Below, in pieces: positions 37,682 through 46,662 of a stretch of DNA of 64,000 nt; positions within the stretch are counted from its first letter, which is position 1, and each line of letters starts with the position of its first letter. Source of the stretch: DASQEH01 sp038237745. Its GTDB lineage: Bacteria; Actinomycetota; Actinomycetes; Propionibacteriales; Nocardioidaceae. The position numbers and the translations under genes were made by a program. Below the pieces are notes generated by a model, which searched no databases, was not told the origin of the DNA, and was given only the letters and a program-made list of their open reading frames with translations. The stretch is taken from assembly GCA_038237745.1 (NCBI GenBank), contig JBBRYJ010000007.1:87962-151961 (forward strand). Direction: 5' to 3'.

Positions 37682-38623
37682 TCAGGTCCCGGAGAACGTC
37701 GACATCATGCTGATCGCAGCCGGCCCCAGCACCGTGATGAACAAGACGGGCAGGATGCAGAACATCAGGGGGAGCAGGATCTTCACCGCGACCTTCTGAG
37801 CCGCCTCCTCCGCCCGCTGACGCCGCTTGGTGCGCATCTCGAGCGCCTGGACGCGCAAGAGTCTGCCGATGGGTATGCCGAACGAGTCGGCCTGCGTCAT
37901 CGCGTTCGCGAAGCCACGCAGCTCGGGCAGCGACGTCCGCTCACCCAGGGACCGCATGGCCTGCTGCCGCGCCATCCCGATCTGCATCTCCTGGAGAACG
38001 CGCGCGAACTCGGCGGCGACCGGGCCTTCGGTGTTGCGAGCCACCTGGGAGAGAGCCGCGTCGAATCCGAGTCCGGCTTCGATAGAGATGGTGAGCAGGT
38101 CGATCGCGTCCGGTAGGTCCTTCTGCATCTGCGCGGTGCGCGTGGTTCCTCGCTGGTGGAGCCACATGTTCACCGCGACGTACCCGAGCAGGGTGGCCCC
38201 TACGCAGAACACGAGCCTAGGCATGAAGGTCAGATGTAACACGACGGCGGCAGCGAACAAGCTGCCCACGAGGCCTACTCCAGCGCCGATCACCTTGAAG
38301 GCCGCTACCCTATCGACCGTCCAGCCAATGGGGTTACCGGCGACGTCGAGCTTGTGCCTGATCCGGGCGGCGTTGTCGGCCGCCGTCAGCTTGTGTCCCA
38401 GGCCCACCATTCTTGCCACGAGCGGCGTCAGGACGCGTTCTTGGAAGGAAGGTTCCAGATCCTTGCGGAGCTCCGAGGGAGCTACCCCGATCGCCTGGAT
38501 AGCGGCGAGCGAACGCCCCACACCGGACTGCTCGGGATTGACCGCACCGACTGCCGTGATGGCGACCAGAATAGCGAGAAAGATCGCGCCGACGCCGCCC
38601 ACCAACAAGAGCGTTGTGCTCAT
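37682..38623 (-). CDS. tadC: Tad pilus inner-membrane platform protein TadC
   Basis: A 313-residue T2SSF-family membrane protein with two N-terminal and two C-terminal helix groups around a cytoplasmic domain. Conserved segments are LPDAIDLLTISIEAGLGFDAAL and NAMTQADSFGIPIGRLLRVQ, both typical of TadC. It forms the assembly platform with TadB. The ATG overlaps the tadB stop (TGATG), so the two are coupled; the pilin genes follow about 140 bases downstream. Confidence 0.92.
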   Translation of the reverse strand: MSTTLLLVGGVGAIFLAILVAITAVGAVNPEQSGVGRSLAAIQAIGVAPSELRKDLEPSFQERVLTPLVARMVGLGHKLTAADNAARIRHKLDVAGNPIGWTVDRVAAFKVIGAGVGLVGSLFAAAVVLHLTFMPRLVFCVGATLLGYVAVNMWLHQRGTTRTAQMQKDLPDAIDLLTISIEAGLGFDAALSQVARNTEGPVAAEFARVLQEMQIGMARQQAMRSLGERTSLPELRGFANAMTQADSFGIPIGRLLRVQALEMRTKRRQRAEEAAQKVAVKILLPLMFCILPVLFITVLGPAAISMMSTFSGT

Positions 38624-40557
38624 CAGACCTCCACCTTGACGACTTTGGACATCCAGAAGGCGCCGACGCTCATCAGGACAGCGGAGACCCCCAGCAAGAA
38701 CACGCCGAGCGTGGTGTGAAACATGGGATACAGGTACGTTCCGCGGGTGACCGCGAGGTAGACCATGAACAGGGGTGGCAGGGCGCAGAGGATCCAGGCC
38801 GAGAGCCGGCCCTCCGCCGACAGACTTCGTACCTGCCGCCGCAGATAGTCACGTTCACGAAGGGTTACCGAGACCGTCAGAAGCAGCTCGGAGAGGTTTC
38901 CCCCCACCGTTCGCTGGATTCTGATGGCCATGACGACCCATCCGAAGTCCTTGCTGCTCATCCGGTTGGCAACTCCGTCGAGAGCCTCCTCGATGTTGAC
39001 ACCGAGCCGAGCCTCGACCAGCGCACGGCGGAACTCACCGGCGATGGGCTCGGTGCCCTCGCGCATTATCGTGTCCACGGCCTGTGTCAACGACAAGCCG
39101 GCCGAAAGACCACCCGCCATGAGCTGGAGGGTCTCACCGAGCTGGGCGTTGAACGCCTTCACGCGGCGGCCCTGCTTGAAACCCAGGTAGATCCACGGCA
39201 GGACTGCCCCGACGAGGAGCAGGAGCATGGCGAGGCCGATGCTTCCGCCGCTAAGCATGAAACCGACCACAGCGGCACCGAAAGCTATCCCGACATGCAT
39301 CAGAATCCACTCGGCGGGCTTCAGAGACGAACCGGCTGCGTCAAGCTTCAATGCGAGCTTCGCCTCGAACCCCCCGCTGTCGAGGGCCTTCTGGGCCAGG
39401 CCGACCGCCGACTCCTTGACGGTCACCGAGGGCGCGGCCTTCGTGACGCTCGCAGACCCCCGCCCGCCACGGTTGGAGAGGCGCTGCTCCAAGGTGAGCG
39501 GCTCCTTGGTCCGGAACACTCCGAGCGCAGAGCCCACCAAGAGCAGCAGCCCGACGCCGACAGCGCCGATCCCGACGAGCAGCAGCTGGTTGGAGATCGT
39601 GAACCCCGGGCGGCTGACAGGCAGTGGGGTTGTTGCTGGAGGGTCGGGCGCGGGGCCGACCTTGGCGTCGCCGAGGCTGACGAAGGCTGCGTCCTCATAC
39701 GTCGTGCCTTGAGCCGAGATGCCCACGCGGAGGTCGACCCCGGACCCTGCCTGCTCCGGTGTGACGGGAAAGGTGACCAGGATCTGACTGGCCAGTGTCT
39801 GCGCCTCGTCCGCGAACAGTCCGGTCAGGGCCTTGGGATCGTTGGCACTGACCAAGGTGCCCTTGCTCGAGCTCGCGATGTCGCTCAGCGAAGTCAGGCT
39901 GTCGGGCTTCTGGCTCAAGGCGACCACATCGACCCGTGTCCCCGAGCGTTTCACCGCAGCGGTGACCTTGGACAATGCGACGCCGGTGGTATCCGCGCCG
40001 TCCGACAGCACGAGGAGCTGGCGCTGCCCGTCGGCTCCAGCGGCTGCCAGCGCCGCAAGGACACCTTCGTAGAGCCGGGTCGTGCCGGAGAGCTGGAGAC
40101 CGTTGATCTCGCTGCTGAGTGCGGCTCGGTCGGTCGTCGGCTTCTGTAGCGTGTCTACGGTGCCGGCGAAGGTGACGAGCCCGATCTCGACGTCGGGCGG
40201 GGCTTGGTCGACGAAGGCCAGCGCGGCCCGCTTCGCCTCGTCGAACGACTTGCCCCGCATGGAGTTGCTCACGTCGAGGGCTAGTACCGCCACCCGACCT
40301 AGCCCCCCGCCGTCAGAGGCCGACGTTGCAGTCGCGTCGACAGTGGCACCGTCGATGGTCACCGCAATCGACGACAGGTCCGGTTTGGCGGGGCCGGGGA
40401 GCCCGCTGATGGAGAAGAGCACCTGCTCAGAGCCGTGGCTGTTCTCGACGTGGTCGATGCTGCCTGACCCCGCGGCCAGAGCCGCACCGGCACCGGCGAC
40501 GAGAAGCAGCGCCGCAGCCGACAAAGATATCGGGGCGATCCAGCGTGTCCGGTTCAT
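38623..40557 (-). CDS. tadB: VWA-TadB fusion (Tad pilus platform protein)
   Basis: A 644-residue protein joining two modules. The N-terminus has a signal peptide (about 1-30) and an extracytoplasmic VWA domain with MIDAS motif DVSNS (Asp95, Ser97, Ser99) and LSDGADTTG. After one membrane helix (about 320-342) and a cytoplasmic linker come helices and a T2SSF domain with LMAGGLSAGLSLTQAVD and IRIQRTVGGNLSELL, as in TadB. Ordinary TadB is roughly half this length. The VWA part would face outside and bind a metal-dependent ligand, possibly a pilus or surface partner. Coupled to tadA upstream and tadC downstream. Confidence 0.88.
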   Translation of the reverse strand: MNRTRWIAPISLSAAALLLVAGAGAALAAGSGSIDHVENSHGSEQVLFSISGLPGPAKPDLSSIAVTIDGATVDATATSASDGGGLGRVAVLALDVSNSMRGKSFDEAKRAALAFVDQAPPDVEIGLVTFAGTVDTLQKPTTDRAALSSEINGLQLSGTTRLYEGVLAALAAAGADGQRQLLVLSDGADTTGVALSKVTAAVKRSGTRVDVVALSQKPDSLTSLSDIASSSKGTLVSANDPKALTGLFADEAQTLASQILVTFPVTPEQAGSGVDLRVGISAQGTTYEDAAFVSLGDAKVGPAPDPPATTPLPVSRPGFTISNQLLLVGIGAVGVGLLLLVGSALGVFRTKEPLTLEQRLSNRGGRGSASVTKAAPSVTVKESAVGLAQKALDSGGFEAKLALKLDAAGSSLKPAEWILMHVGIAFGAAVVGFMLSGGSIGLAMLLLLVGAVLPWIYLGFKQGRRVKAFNAQLGETLQLMAGGLSAGLSLTQAVDTIMREGTEPIAGEFRRALVEARLGVNIEEALDGVANRMSSKDFGWVVMAIRIQRTVGGNLSELLLTVSVTLRERDYLRRQVRSLSAEGRLSAWILCALPPLFMVYLAVTRGTYLYPMFHTTLGVFLLGVSAVLMSVGAFWMSKVVKVEV

Positions 40558-40559
40558 GG

Positions 40560-41939
40560 TCAGCGGAACCCGTCGGTGGCGAAGAGCATCGGGTCCACCG
40601 TGACTCCATGTTCGGCCAGCTTCTCCAAGAACTTCGGGCGTAGGCCGGTCGAGCGCAGCGTACCGAGTGAACGACCTGACTCGTCGAACCCGGCGGAGTG
40701 GTCGTACGCGAAGATGTCCTGCAAGGTGATGACATCACCTTCCATGCGCTCGACCTCGGTGATGTAGGTCAGGTGGCGGCTCCCGTCGCGGAAGCGGGTC
40801 TGTTGCAGGATGAGGTCCACGGCGCTCGACACCTGCTCGCGGATGGCGCGTACCGGTAGGTCCATGCCCGCCATCAGGACCATCGTCTCCAGCCTGGCCA
40901 GTCCGTCACGGGGTGTGTTCGCGTGCAGTGTGCTGATCGAGCCGTCGTGGCCGGTGTTCATCGCCTGCAGCATGTCGAGCGCCGCGGCGTCGCGGATCTC
41001 GCCCACCACGATCCGGTCCGGTCGCATACGAAGCGAGTTTCGGACCAGGTCGCGGATCGCCACCTCACCCTTCCCCTCGATGTTGGCGGGGCGGGACTCC
41101 AGGCGCAGCACGTGGTCCTGGTGGAGCTGGAGCTCTGCCGCGTCCTCGATGGTGACGATGCGCTCGTCGGCGGGGATGAATGACGACAGCACGTTGAGAG
41201 TGGTCGTCTTTCCGGAGCCAGTACCGCCCGACACCAGAATGTTGAGGCGTCCCTTCACGCAGGCATCGAGGAAGTCGGCGACGCGGGCGGTGATGGTGCC
41301 GAAGGTGATGAGGTCTTTCGCCGTATAGGGATCGGCCGAGAACTTTCGGATGGTCAGCAGTGAGCCGTCCAGAGCAAGGGGCGGAACGACCGCGTTGACA
41401 CGGCTGCCATCGGGGAGACGGGCGTCGACCATCGGGCTTGCCTCGTCGACGCGGCGACCGACACGGGCGACGATCTTGTCGATCGTGCGACGCAGGTGGG
41501 CCTCGCTGGCGAACCCGGCGTTGACCCGGCTCAGCTTGCCCGACTTCTCGATCCAGATGTTGTACGGCCCGTTCACCATGATCTCGGTCAGGTTCGGGTC
41601 GCGAAGGTACGGCTCGATGGGTCCGTAGCCGAGGATGTCATCGGCGATCTCCTGGGTGAGCCGGGTGCGTTCGGCAGCCGACAGCGGCGTCGCGTCAAGT
41701 GCGACCTCCTGCTGGAGGGCGATGCGCACCATCTGCTCCAGCTCGCCCTGGGTCAGCTCGGCATCGTAGAGCTTCGGTCCGAGGTTCGCGAGCAAGGCCC
41801 GGTGAACGACCTGCTTGAGTTCGGACAGTGGGTCGTCCGCTGCCGATTTCGCCTGCGGGCGAGCCTCGTCGTTAGGCGCCGGCGCCGCTGCTTGTCCCCG
41901 CTCTCGCTGTGCCTTCGCGAGTCGCTCAGCGAGATCCAT
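40560..41939 (-). CDS. tadA: Tad pilus secretion ATPase TadA/CpaF
   Basis: Hexameric ATPase that powers pilin assembly, 459 residues. An N-terminal disordered stretch (1-40) precedes the conserved domain with DPNLTEIMVNGP. The Walker A loop is GGTGSGKT (238-245), then ENA-type acidic TIEDAAELQL (Asp box), RMRPDRIVVGEIRDAAAL and the GHDGSISTLHANTPRD histidine box. Complete for the family. The start overlaps the tadZ stop by one base and the stop precedes tadB by 2 bases. Named tadA here in the pilus sense; distinct from the tRNA deaminase at 22791. Confidence 0.94.
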   Translation of the reverse strand: MDLAERLAKAQRERGQAAAPAPNDEARPQAKSAADDPLSELKQVVHRALLANLGPKLYDAELTQGELEQMVRIALQQEVALDATPLSAAERTRLTQEIADDILGYGPIEPYLRDPNLTEIMVNGPYNIWIEKSGKLSRVNAGFASEAHLRRTIDKIVARVGRRVDEASPMVDARLPDGSRVNAVVPPLALDGSLLTIRKFSADPYTAKDLITFGTITARVADFLDACVKGRLNILVSGGTGSGKTTTLNVLSSFIPADERIVTIEDAAELQLHQDHVLRLESRPANIEGKGEVAIRDLVRNSLRMRPDRIVVGEIRDAAALDMLQAMNTGHDGSISTLHANTPRDGLARLETMVLMAGMDLPVRAIREQVSSAVDLILQQTRFRDGSRHLTYITEVERMEGDVITLQDIFAYDHSAGFDESGRSLGTLRSTGLRPKFLEKLAEHGVTVDPMLFATDGFR

Positions 41940-43153
41940 CAGTACTTCGCCCCCCGGTGCAGCAGCCGACGCCTCTTGGCTTCCGGCGCAGGCGCTGCCT
42001 CCGAAGAGGTCTTCTTGTTCTCTGTGCCGCGAGGGTCTCCCGTCATCAAGGCAACGCAGTCCCTGGCGAGGGCGGTCAGCGTGAGACTGACCGCATGACG
42101 AGGGGCGGACGTGACGATCGGCTCCCCCCGGTTCACCGAAGCGGGAACCTCACGAGACGACGGGATGGACGCCATGACCGTCGTCTTCAGGGTCTTCTCG
42201 ACCTCGTCGACGGAGAGCCCCACCTTGGAGTCGGCCCGGTTGAGCAGGACGTGACACTTCTCGCGCGGGAAGTTGAGGAGCTCGAGGGTCTCGAGACTGA
42301 CCTTGATGTTCTTCAGAGCCGGAATGTCGAGGGTGAGGAGAAGCAGGAGCATGTCACTGGCGTCGAACGCCTGGAGCACCTGGTCGTCGAATGCCGGCGG
42401 AGTGTCGACGACGACGAAGTCGAACCGCTGCTTCAACGCGGCGAGGATCTTGGTGATGAGCTCGGCGCTGATCGTCGCCTTGGCGAGGGGAGTCGTCGGC
42501 GCCGCCAGTGCCTGGAGGTTGTCGGAGTATCTCGTAAGCAGCTCGCCGATGGAGTCGGCGTCGAGCGCAGATTGCATGCCCACGGCGTCCGCGATCGTGT
42601 TCTCGGGGAACATCTGCAGAGTGATCGCGACGTCTCCGAAGGCGAGGTCGAGATCGACCAGGCACACCTTGTGACCGGCTTCGGCCATGGCTACGGCGAG
42701 GTTGGTTGCCACCGTCGTCTTGCCGACGCCGCCCTTGGCCGAGAAGACCGTCAACAGCCTGCCTCGAACCGGTTCGTGGCTGCCGCCCTCGCCGGCAATG
42801 AGCGCCTGCTGAAGACTGTGCGCCCGGCGCACTGCTGTGGACAGCGCGGTGAGGTCACGCTCCTCGACCACGTCACGCATCCCCGACCGAAGGGCCTCCG
42901 CCAGCACGCTGCTGTCGACGCGCTTGCGGACGAGGATCACGCTGACGGTCGAACGTTGCACGCGAAGGGTGTCGGAGAGACTTGTCGCGGCGCTCATGTC
43001 GACACCGGAGCCGAGCACGATCGCGTACTCCTGCGGACGGTCCTCGAGATGCCGGCGCAGCTGCTCGATGCTCGGCACGACTTCGGTGCCCGGGCCGATG
43101 GCACTGACGAGGAGCTCTGCAGTCGCCTCGACGTTTTCGACGATGGTGGTCAT
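41939..43153 (-). CDS. tadZ: Tad pilus localisation ATPase TadZ/CpaE
   Basis: A 404-residue MinD/ParA-like ATPase that positions the Tad machinery. The first ~125 residues form a receiver-like domain without a clear phospho-acceptor. The deviant Walker A is KGGVGKTT (140-147), followed by VCLVDLDLAFGDVAITL and VVDTPPAFDD, as in CpaE. The ATG at 43153 is preferred over the extension to 43177, which would add only eight residues. It follows cpaB by 7 bases. Confidence 0.92.
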   Translation of the reverse strand: MTTIVENVEATAELLVSAIGPGTEVVPSIEQLRRHLEDRPQEYAIVLGSGVDMSAATSLSDTLRVQRSTVSVILVRKRVDSSVLAEALRSGMRDVVEERDLTALSTAVRRAHSLQQALIAGEGGSHEPVRGRLLTVFSAKGGVGKTTVATNLAVAMAEAGHKVCLVDLDLAFGDVAITLQMFPENTIADAVGMQSALDADSIGELLTRYSDNLQALAAPTTPLAKATISAELITKILAALKQRFDFVVVDTPPAFDDQVLQAFDASDMLLLLLTLDIPALKNIKVSLETLELLNFPREKCHVLLNRADSKVGLSVDEVEKTLKTTVMASIPSSREVPASVNRGEPIVTSAPRHAVSLTLTALARDCVALMTGDPRGTENKKTSSEAAPAPEAKRRRLLHRGAKY

Positions 43154-43160
43154 GAATGCC

Positions 43161-43907
43161 TCACTTGAATAGGTCACTCAGCGTGACGCCAGGGTCGGCG
43201 CTGACCTTCGTGTTGTCGGGGACGAGGCCGACGGCGATCTCCCCGTTGACGGACGCGAAGATCACCTTGTCTGCGTCCTTCTGGTCGACGGCAAGGGTGA
43301 GAATGGTCTTGGGAATCTCGGCGGTTGTCTGGCCGCCTGTGGTGTCGGTGGTCGTGGTGGACAGCACCGTCGTCTGGCCGACGCCGATGACCTCCACGTC
43401 CGGCACGACGATGCGCGTGAACTGGAGCTGCGAGGCCGAGCCGCCTGTCGACGGGTCGAGAGACACGAAGACTGCGACGTGGGAGCCGGGTGTGACGAAG
43501 CCCGCGACCCTTGCCGGGTCAGTGAGCTCGATGCTGACCGCGACCTTGTTCTTGGGGATGGTGAGACCAGTACTCGAGGCGGCGGTAGCGCCGAACTTCG
43601 CGGCGATGACCTGCTCGCCGGTGTAGATGGGCTGCAGGGCTACCTGGTTCGACACATTGTCCACAGAGGTCAATGCACCGGGAACGACGTTGTCGCGAGG
43701 CAGGTCGGTGAGGGCGAGCTTGCCCGCTGACTGGGCGTCGGCCGCGGTCTCACCGGGGTGGATGACGTCTGTTGCCGCAAGCACCTGCACCATGTCCTGG
43801 CCGGCCGTGGCCTTGGCACCGACCCCTTGTACGTAGAGGAACACCAGGGTGGCGCCCAGGGCTGCGACGACGACGGCGACGACGAAGAGGACGCTTCTCC
43901 GGTTCAT
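43161..43907 (-). CDS. cpaB: Flp pilus assembly protein CpaB/RcpC
   Basis: A 248-residue protein with an N-terminal membrane anchor (VLFVVAVVVAALGATLVFLY, about 5-24) and an extracytoplasmic SAF/RcpC region with GLTIPKNKVAVSIELTDP and GSHVAVFVSL, the family core. It helps assemble the pilus outside the membrane. The ATG is preceded by AAAGGAAGCTGAGC. It is the first gene of the leftward Tad operon cpaB-tadZ-tadA-tadB-tadC-flp-flp. Confidence 0.9.
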   Translation of the reverse strand: MNRRSVLFVVAVVVAALGATLVFLYVQGVGAKATAGQDMVQVLAATDVIHPGETAADAQSAGKLALTDLPRDNVVPGALTSVDNVSNQVALQPIYTGEQVIAAKFGATAASSTGLTIPKNKVAVSIELTDPARVAGFVTPGSHVAVFVSLDPSTGGSASQLQFTRIVVPDVEVIGVGQTTVLSTTTTDTTGGQTTAEIPKTILTLAVDQKDADKVIFASVNGEIAVGLVPDNTKVSADPGVTLSDLFK

Positions 43908-44253
43908 GCTCAGCTTCCTTTGTGCTCGCGCAGCGCTCTGGTACGACGGCTGTCGGGCGGTGGGGAGATGGACTGACTGAGGACAGCCCTCATGGGCCTA
44001 CTCCAGCGATTACGTTGAGTTTCGAGACTAGCACTCTTAGTAGCCAGCGGATTCGTTTTGAGCGATGCGCCGGGTCGGCCGGCGGGTGTGGTTCCCTCCG
44101 TGGTTGACGAGGACCGCAGGGACCTGGCCACTCCCCTCCGACCGGCGGACCCGGCGTCTCCGAACGGATGACGCGGAGTCCATTCGAGAGCAGAGCGTTA
44201 TCGGGCGATTGCACAATGTGACAGGTGTGAAATCTAGCGTTGGAGGCATGACT
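43908..44253. promoter_or_regulatory. Divergent intergenic region between cpaB and tadE
   Basis: About 346 bp separating the leftward cpaB operon from the rightward tadE/tadG pair. No convincing gene was seen. It must contain promoters for both directions; an AT-richer stretch around 44015-44060 and another near 44195-44240 are the likely places. I cannot assign specific -35/-10 boxes. Open frames across it look like background in GC-rich DNA. Confidence 0.45.
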
Positions 44254-44784
44254 GTGGGTAGGAATGACGTCAGGGACAGTCCTGCACGCCGTTGGATGCA
44301 CCCGCGCGCTCGCACCCAGACAGGTGCGGCGGCACTCGAGTTCGCACTGGTTCTCCCCGTGCTCATGAGCATCGTCTTCGGGATCATCCAGTTCGGCTTC
44401 GTGATGACGCAGTCCGCCGCCTTGGACGAGGGCGCTCGAGGGGGCGCTCGTTACGGCGTCGTCAACCTCATCACCCCGCACACCTGCTCCGGTCTGGTGG
44501 CGAATGTCCGTGCCGGCGCATCGACGATCGGTATGCAGGGGGCGAATGTAGCGGTCACCGTCGCGCGAGGAACCACGCCGGCACTCGCCACCACCGTCTG
44601 TAGCAGCGCCGCAGGCAGTGCCACCGTCACCAACTCGTCAGTGGCACCCTGCACCACAACGCCGCAGGTGGACAACAACTCCCTCTACGTCACCACGGCC
44701 TACACGTCGATGTCCATCGTCCCGATCGGTGTGGCGAGCTTCAGTCTCAACGGTGCCGGCAACTTCCGGTGTGAGTACAAGTGA
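44254..44784 (+). CDS. tadE: TadE-like pseudopilin
   Basis: A 176-residue protein with the TadE signature GAAALEFALVLPVLMSIVFG, the single N-terminal membrane helix and Glu of pseudopilins. An extracytoplasmic domain with four cysteines (TCSG, VCSS, PCTT and RCEYK) follows. The GTG at 44254 lies 7 bases after GGAGG; the ATG at 44248 has only 1 base of spacing, so 44254 is preferred although the difference is two residues. Long upstream extension of the frame is not believed. The stop overlaps the tadG start. Confidence 0.85.
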   Translation: MGRNDVRDSPARRWMHPRARTQTGAAALEFALVLPVLMSIVFGIIQFGFVMTQSAALDEGARGGARYGVVNLITPHTCSGLVANVRAGASTIGMQGANVAVTVARGTTPALATTVCSSAAGSATVTNSSVAPCTTTPQVDNNSLYVTTAYTSMSIVPIGVASFSLNGAGNFRCEYK

Positions 44785-45833
44785 CCAGTCGGGCGAGGTC
44801 GAGGATAACGAGGCGTCGAGACGACAGTGGCGTGGTTGCTCTCATGGTGGCCATGCTGGCCACCGTCATGCTCGTGTTGCTTGCTTTCGTGACCGACATC
44901 GGGATGGCCTTCGTCAACAAGGATGCTCTGCAGGGTGGGGCGGACGCCGCAGCGCTGGCAGTGGCTCAAGAGATCGCGCTCACCGCGCCCGCCAACCAGA
45001 CGTGCAGCCAGCTGGACGCCAGCATGTCTACCTCGATGCGGGTTGTGGCCGAGAAGTACTTCGCAGAGAAGTCGCGTACGGGTGGAGCAATCGAGCCCGG
45101 GACCGCCGGATTCGACCTCGTGTGCACCGCCTCGGGACTTGTCGTCAAGGTGTCGGCCGCACAAAACTCCGCCGTGTTCTTCTCCGGTGTGATAGGCGTG
45201 AGCAACATCCCTGTCAAAGGAAAGGCGTCGACCATAGTGGCGCCTGCCGGCAGCGTCAGCCGCCCGAGGCCATTTGCGATCTGTCAGGTCGACGCCAACA
45301 AGCTCAAGCTTGCTGCCGGCGTGAACTACGCCGTGTCCTTCGGCAATGACGACTCGGGTTGTGGCTCCACGGGAGGAGCCTTTGGAGTCATGGACTTCAA
45401 CGGAGGTGCTAACGGACAGGCCGAGGTACAAGACTGGATTCAGAATGGTTACGACGGCTCAGTCTCCGCGTCGCCACCGGTGACTATTCCAGGCAACCCG
45501 GGGGCGCCGAGCCCGGGGGCATACGACAACGAGATGAACTCCATCCTCGGCTCCACTATCACGCTTCCGGTGTACGACCAGATCACGGGCAGCGGTAACA
45601 ACACGGTATACCGCATCAGCGGCTTCATTACTGTCCAGATCTGTGGATGGAAGTTCAACAACAAGCAGAACCCGGCCGGCGGCTGCTCCACGCCGGTCCC
45701 GGCCCCGGTCCCCAGTGACTACCTCCAGCTAAAGTATGTGCATTTCATCCCTATCGGCGACCTGAACACGGCTTGCATGCTCGGGACATCCACATGCGAC
45801 AACGGTGTCCGGTTGTTCCAGCTCGCCGAGTGA
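44781..45833 (+). CDS. tadG: TadG-like minor pilus protein
   Basis: A 350-residue protein with an N-terminal segment DDSGVVALMVAMLATVMLVLLAFVTD forming the Tad/TadG pseudopilin helix, then LQGGADAAALAVAQE, a hallmark of the family. The rest is an extracytoplasmic domain rich in Gly/Ser/Asn with several cysteine pairs (QTCSQ, LVCTA, ICQV, SGCGS, QICGW, GGCST, ACMLGTSTCDNG). It has no VWA domain, unlike many TadG. In this locus the VWA domain is on TadB instead. The GTG at 44781 overlaps the tadE stop. Confidence 0.85.
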   Translation: MTSRARSRITRRRDDSGVVALMVAMLATVMLVLLAFVTDIGMAFVNKDALQGGADAAALAVAQEIALTAPANQTCSQLDASMSTSMRVVAEKYFAEKSRTGGAIEPGTAGFDLVCTASGLVVKVSAAQNSAVFFSGVIGVSNIPVKGKASTIVAPAGSVSRPRPFAICQVDANKLKLAAGVNYAVSFGNDDSGCGSTGGAFGVMDFNGGANGQAEVQDWIQNGYDGSVSASPPVTIPGNPGAPSPGAYDNEMNSILGSTITLPVYDQITGSGNNTVYRISGFITVQICGWKFNNKQNPAGGCSTPVPAPVPSDYLQLKYVHFIPIGDLNTACMLGTSTCDNGVRLFQLAE

Positions 45834-45889
45834 TCCGGAGACTGCTGGCGCGAGTTTGTGGCGGAGAAACGAAGTCGCCGATCAGTGGG

Positions 45890-46480
45890 CTACTTCGCCC
45901 GGTGAAGGTTGACCCCGGCGAAGTGGACCTGGTGAAAGACGTCGAACCCCGGGGCCCAACCAGGCGCTATGGGTCGCTCGCTGCCCAACGTGAGCGCGTC
46001 AGCGGTCCATTGCGGGCCTTCATACGCGCCCAGATGCTGGACCAGCCGCTCGATGCCCGCAAGGGTCGTCTGGTCGGTGATCCGACCCACTCTGACGCGC
46101 GGTCGGTAGGAGCCACGACGGTCAAGAACAAAGCCCAGGTCCCATACCAGGGGGTGGATTGACGCCGCGAGCTCCTTGATCGCCTCGAGGTCGCCATCAA
46201 TGCCGACCCAGATGGAGTCGTCTCCTTCCTCGGGCAGCGGGATCAGGCCCGAGAAGCGGAGAGTGGGCGGTGGCAGCGCCTTCACATGCTTGGCCATCAC
46301 CTCGCTCAAGCGAAGGGCGTCCTTGTGCGTGAGGTTGCCGAAGTTCGCCAGATGGAGGCGAATATGAGACTTGTCCAGCCACGCGACCTGCTCCGGCTGC
46401 CGGGCCTGTTCGGGACGGAGCGCTTCCTCGAGATGGGCGATCACCTCGTTGGGCGGTCGCAGTGAGGCGTGTATGCGCAT
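45890..46480 (-). CDS. 2H phosphoesterase-like protein with degenerate catalytic motifs
   Basis: A 196-residue protein with the overall shape of the 2'-5' RNA ligase / RNA 2',3'-cyclic phosphodiesterase (ThpR) family: MRIHASLRPPNEVIAHLEEAL at the start and a LRFSGLIPLPEEGDD middle. The two catalytic H-x-T/S-x motifs are altered: the first reads HIRL (Thr replaced by Arg) and the second reads RVRV in YRPRVRVGRI (His and Thr both replaced by Arg). It is therefore probably not an active 2H enzyme, though it may bind RNA. ATG 46480 is chosen for the family start; a GTG at 46495 is possible. Confidence 0.75.
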   Translation of the reverse strand: MRIHASLRPPNEVIAHLEEALRPEQARQPEQVAWLDKSHIRLHLANFGNLTHKDALRLSEVMAKHVKALPPPTLRFSGLIPLPEEGDDSIWVGIDGDLEAIKELAASIHPLVWDLGFVLDRRGSYRPRVRVGRITDQTTLAGIERLVQHLGAYEGPQWTADALTLGSERPIAPGWAPGFDVFHQVHFAGVNLHRAK

Positions 46481-46662
46481 GCCACATGATCGCACCTACC
46501 GGCCACTGATTGCACGAAACATGCGCGTAGAGCGACCGACCCGTCGCTCAGCAGGCGGAGGCATGGCCGCTGTGCAGGGCTGGTGCTAGTACCAAAGGAC
46601 GGTGGCAGAGCCTGGGGAAACCGGCGAGTGTGGAGGTCTCGTCGGCTGAAAGGAAAACACTC

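Noticed and set aside
38614..40149. Plus-strand open frame of about 510 codons opposite the VWA-TadB gene
   Set aside because: The minus strand encodes recognisable signal peptide, VWA and T2SSF modules; the plus-strand reading has none.
41909..43168. Plus-strand open frame of about 420 codons opposite tadZ
   Set aside because: The minus strand encodes a full MinD-like ATPase; the plus-strand translation is Arg/Asp/Glu-rich noise.
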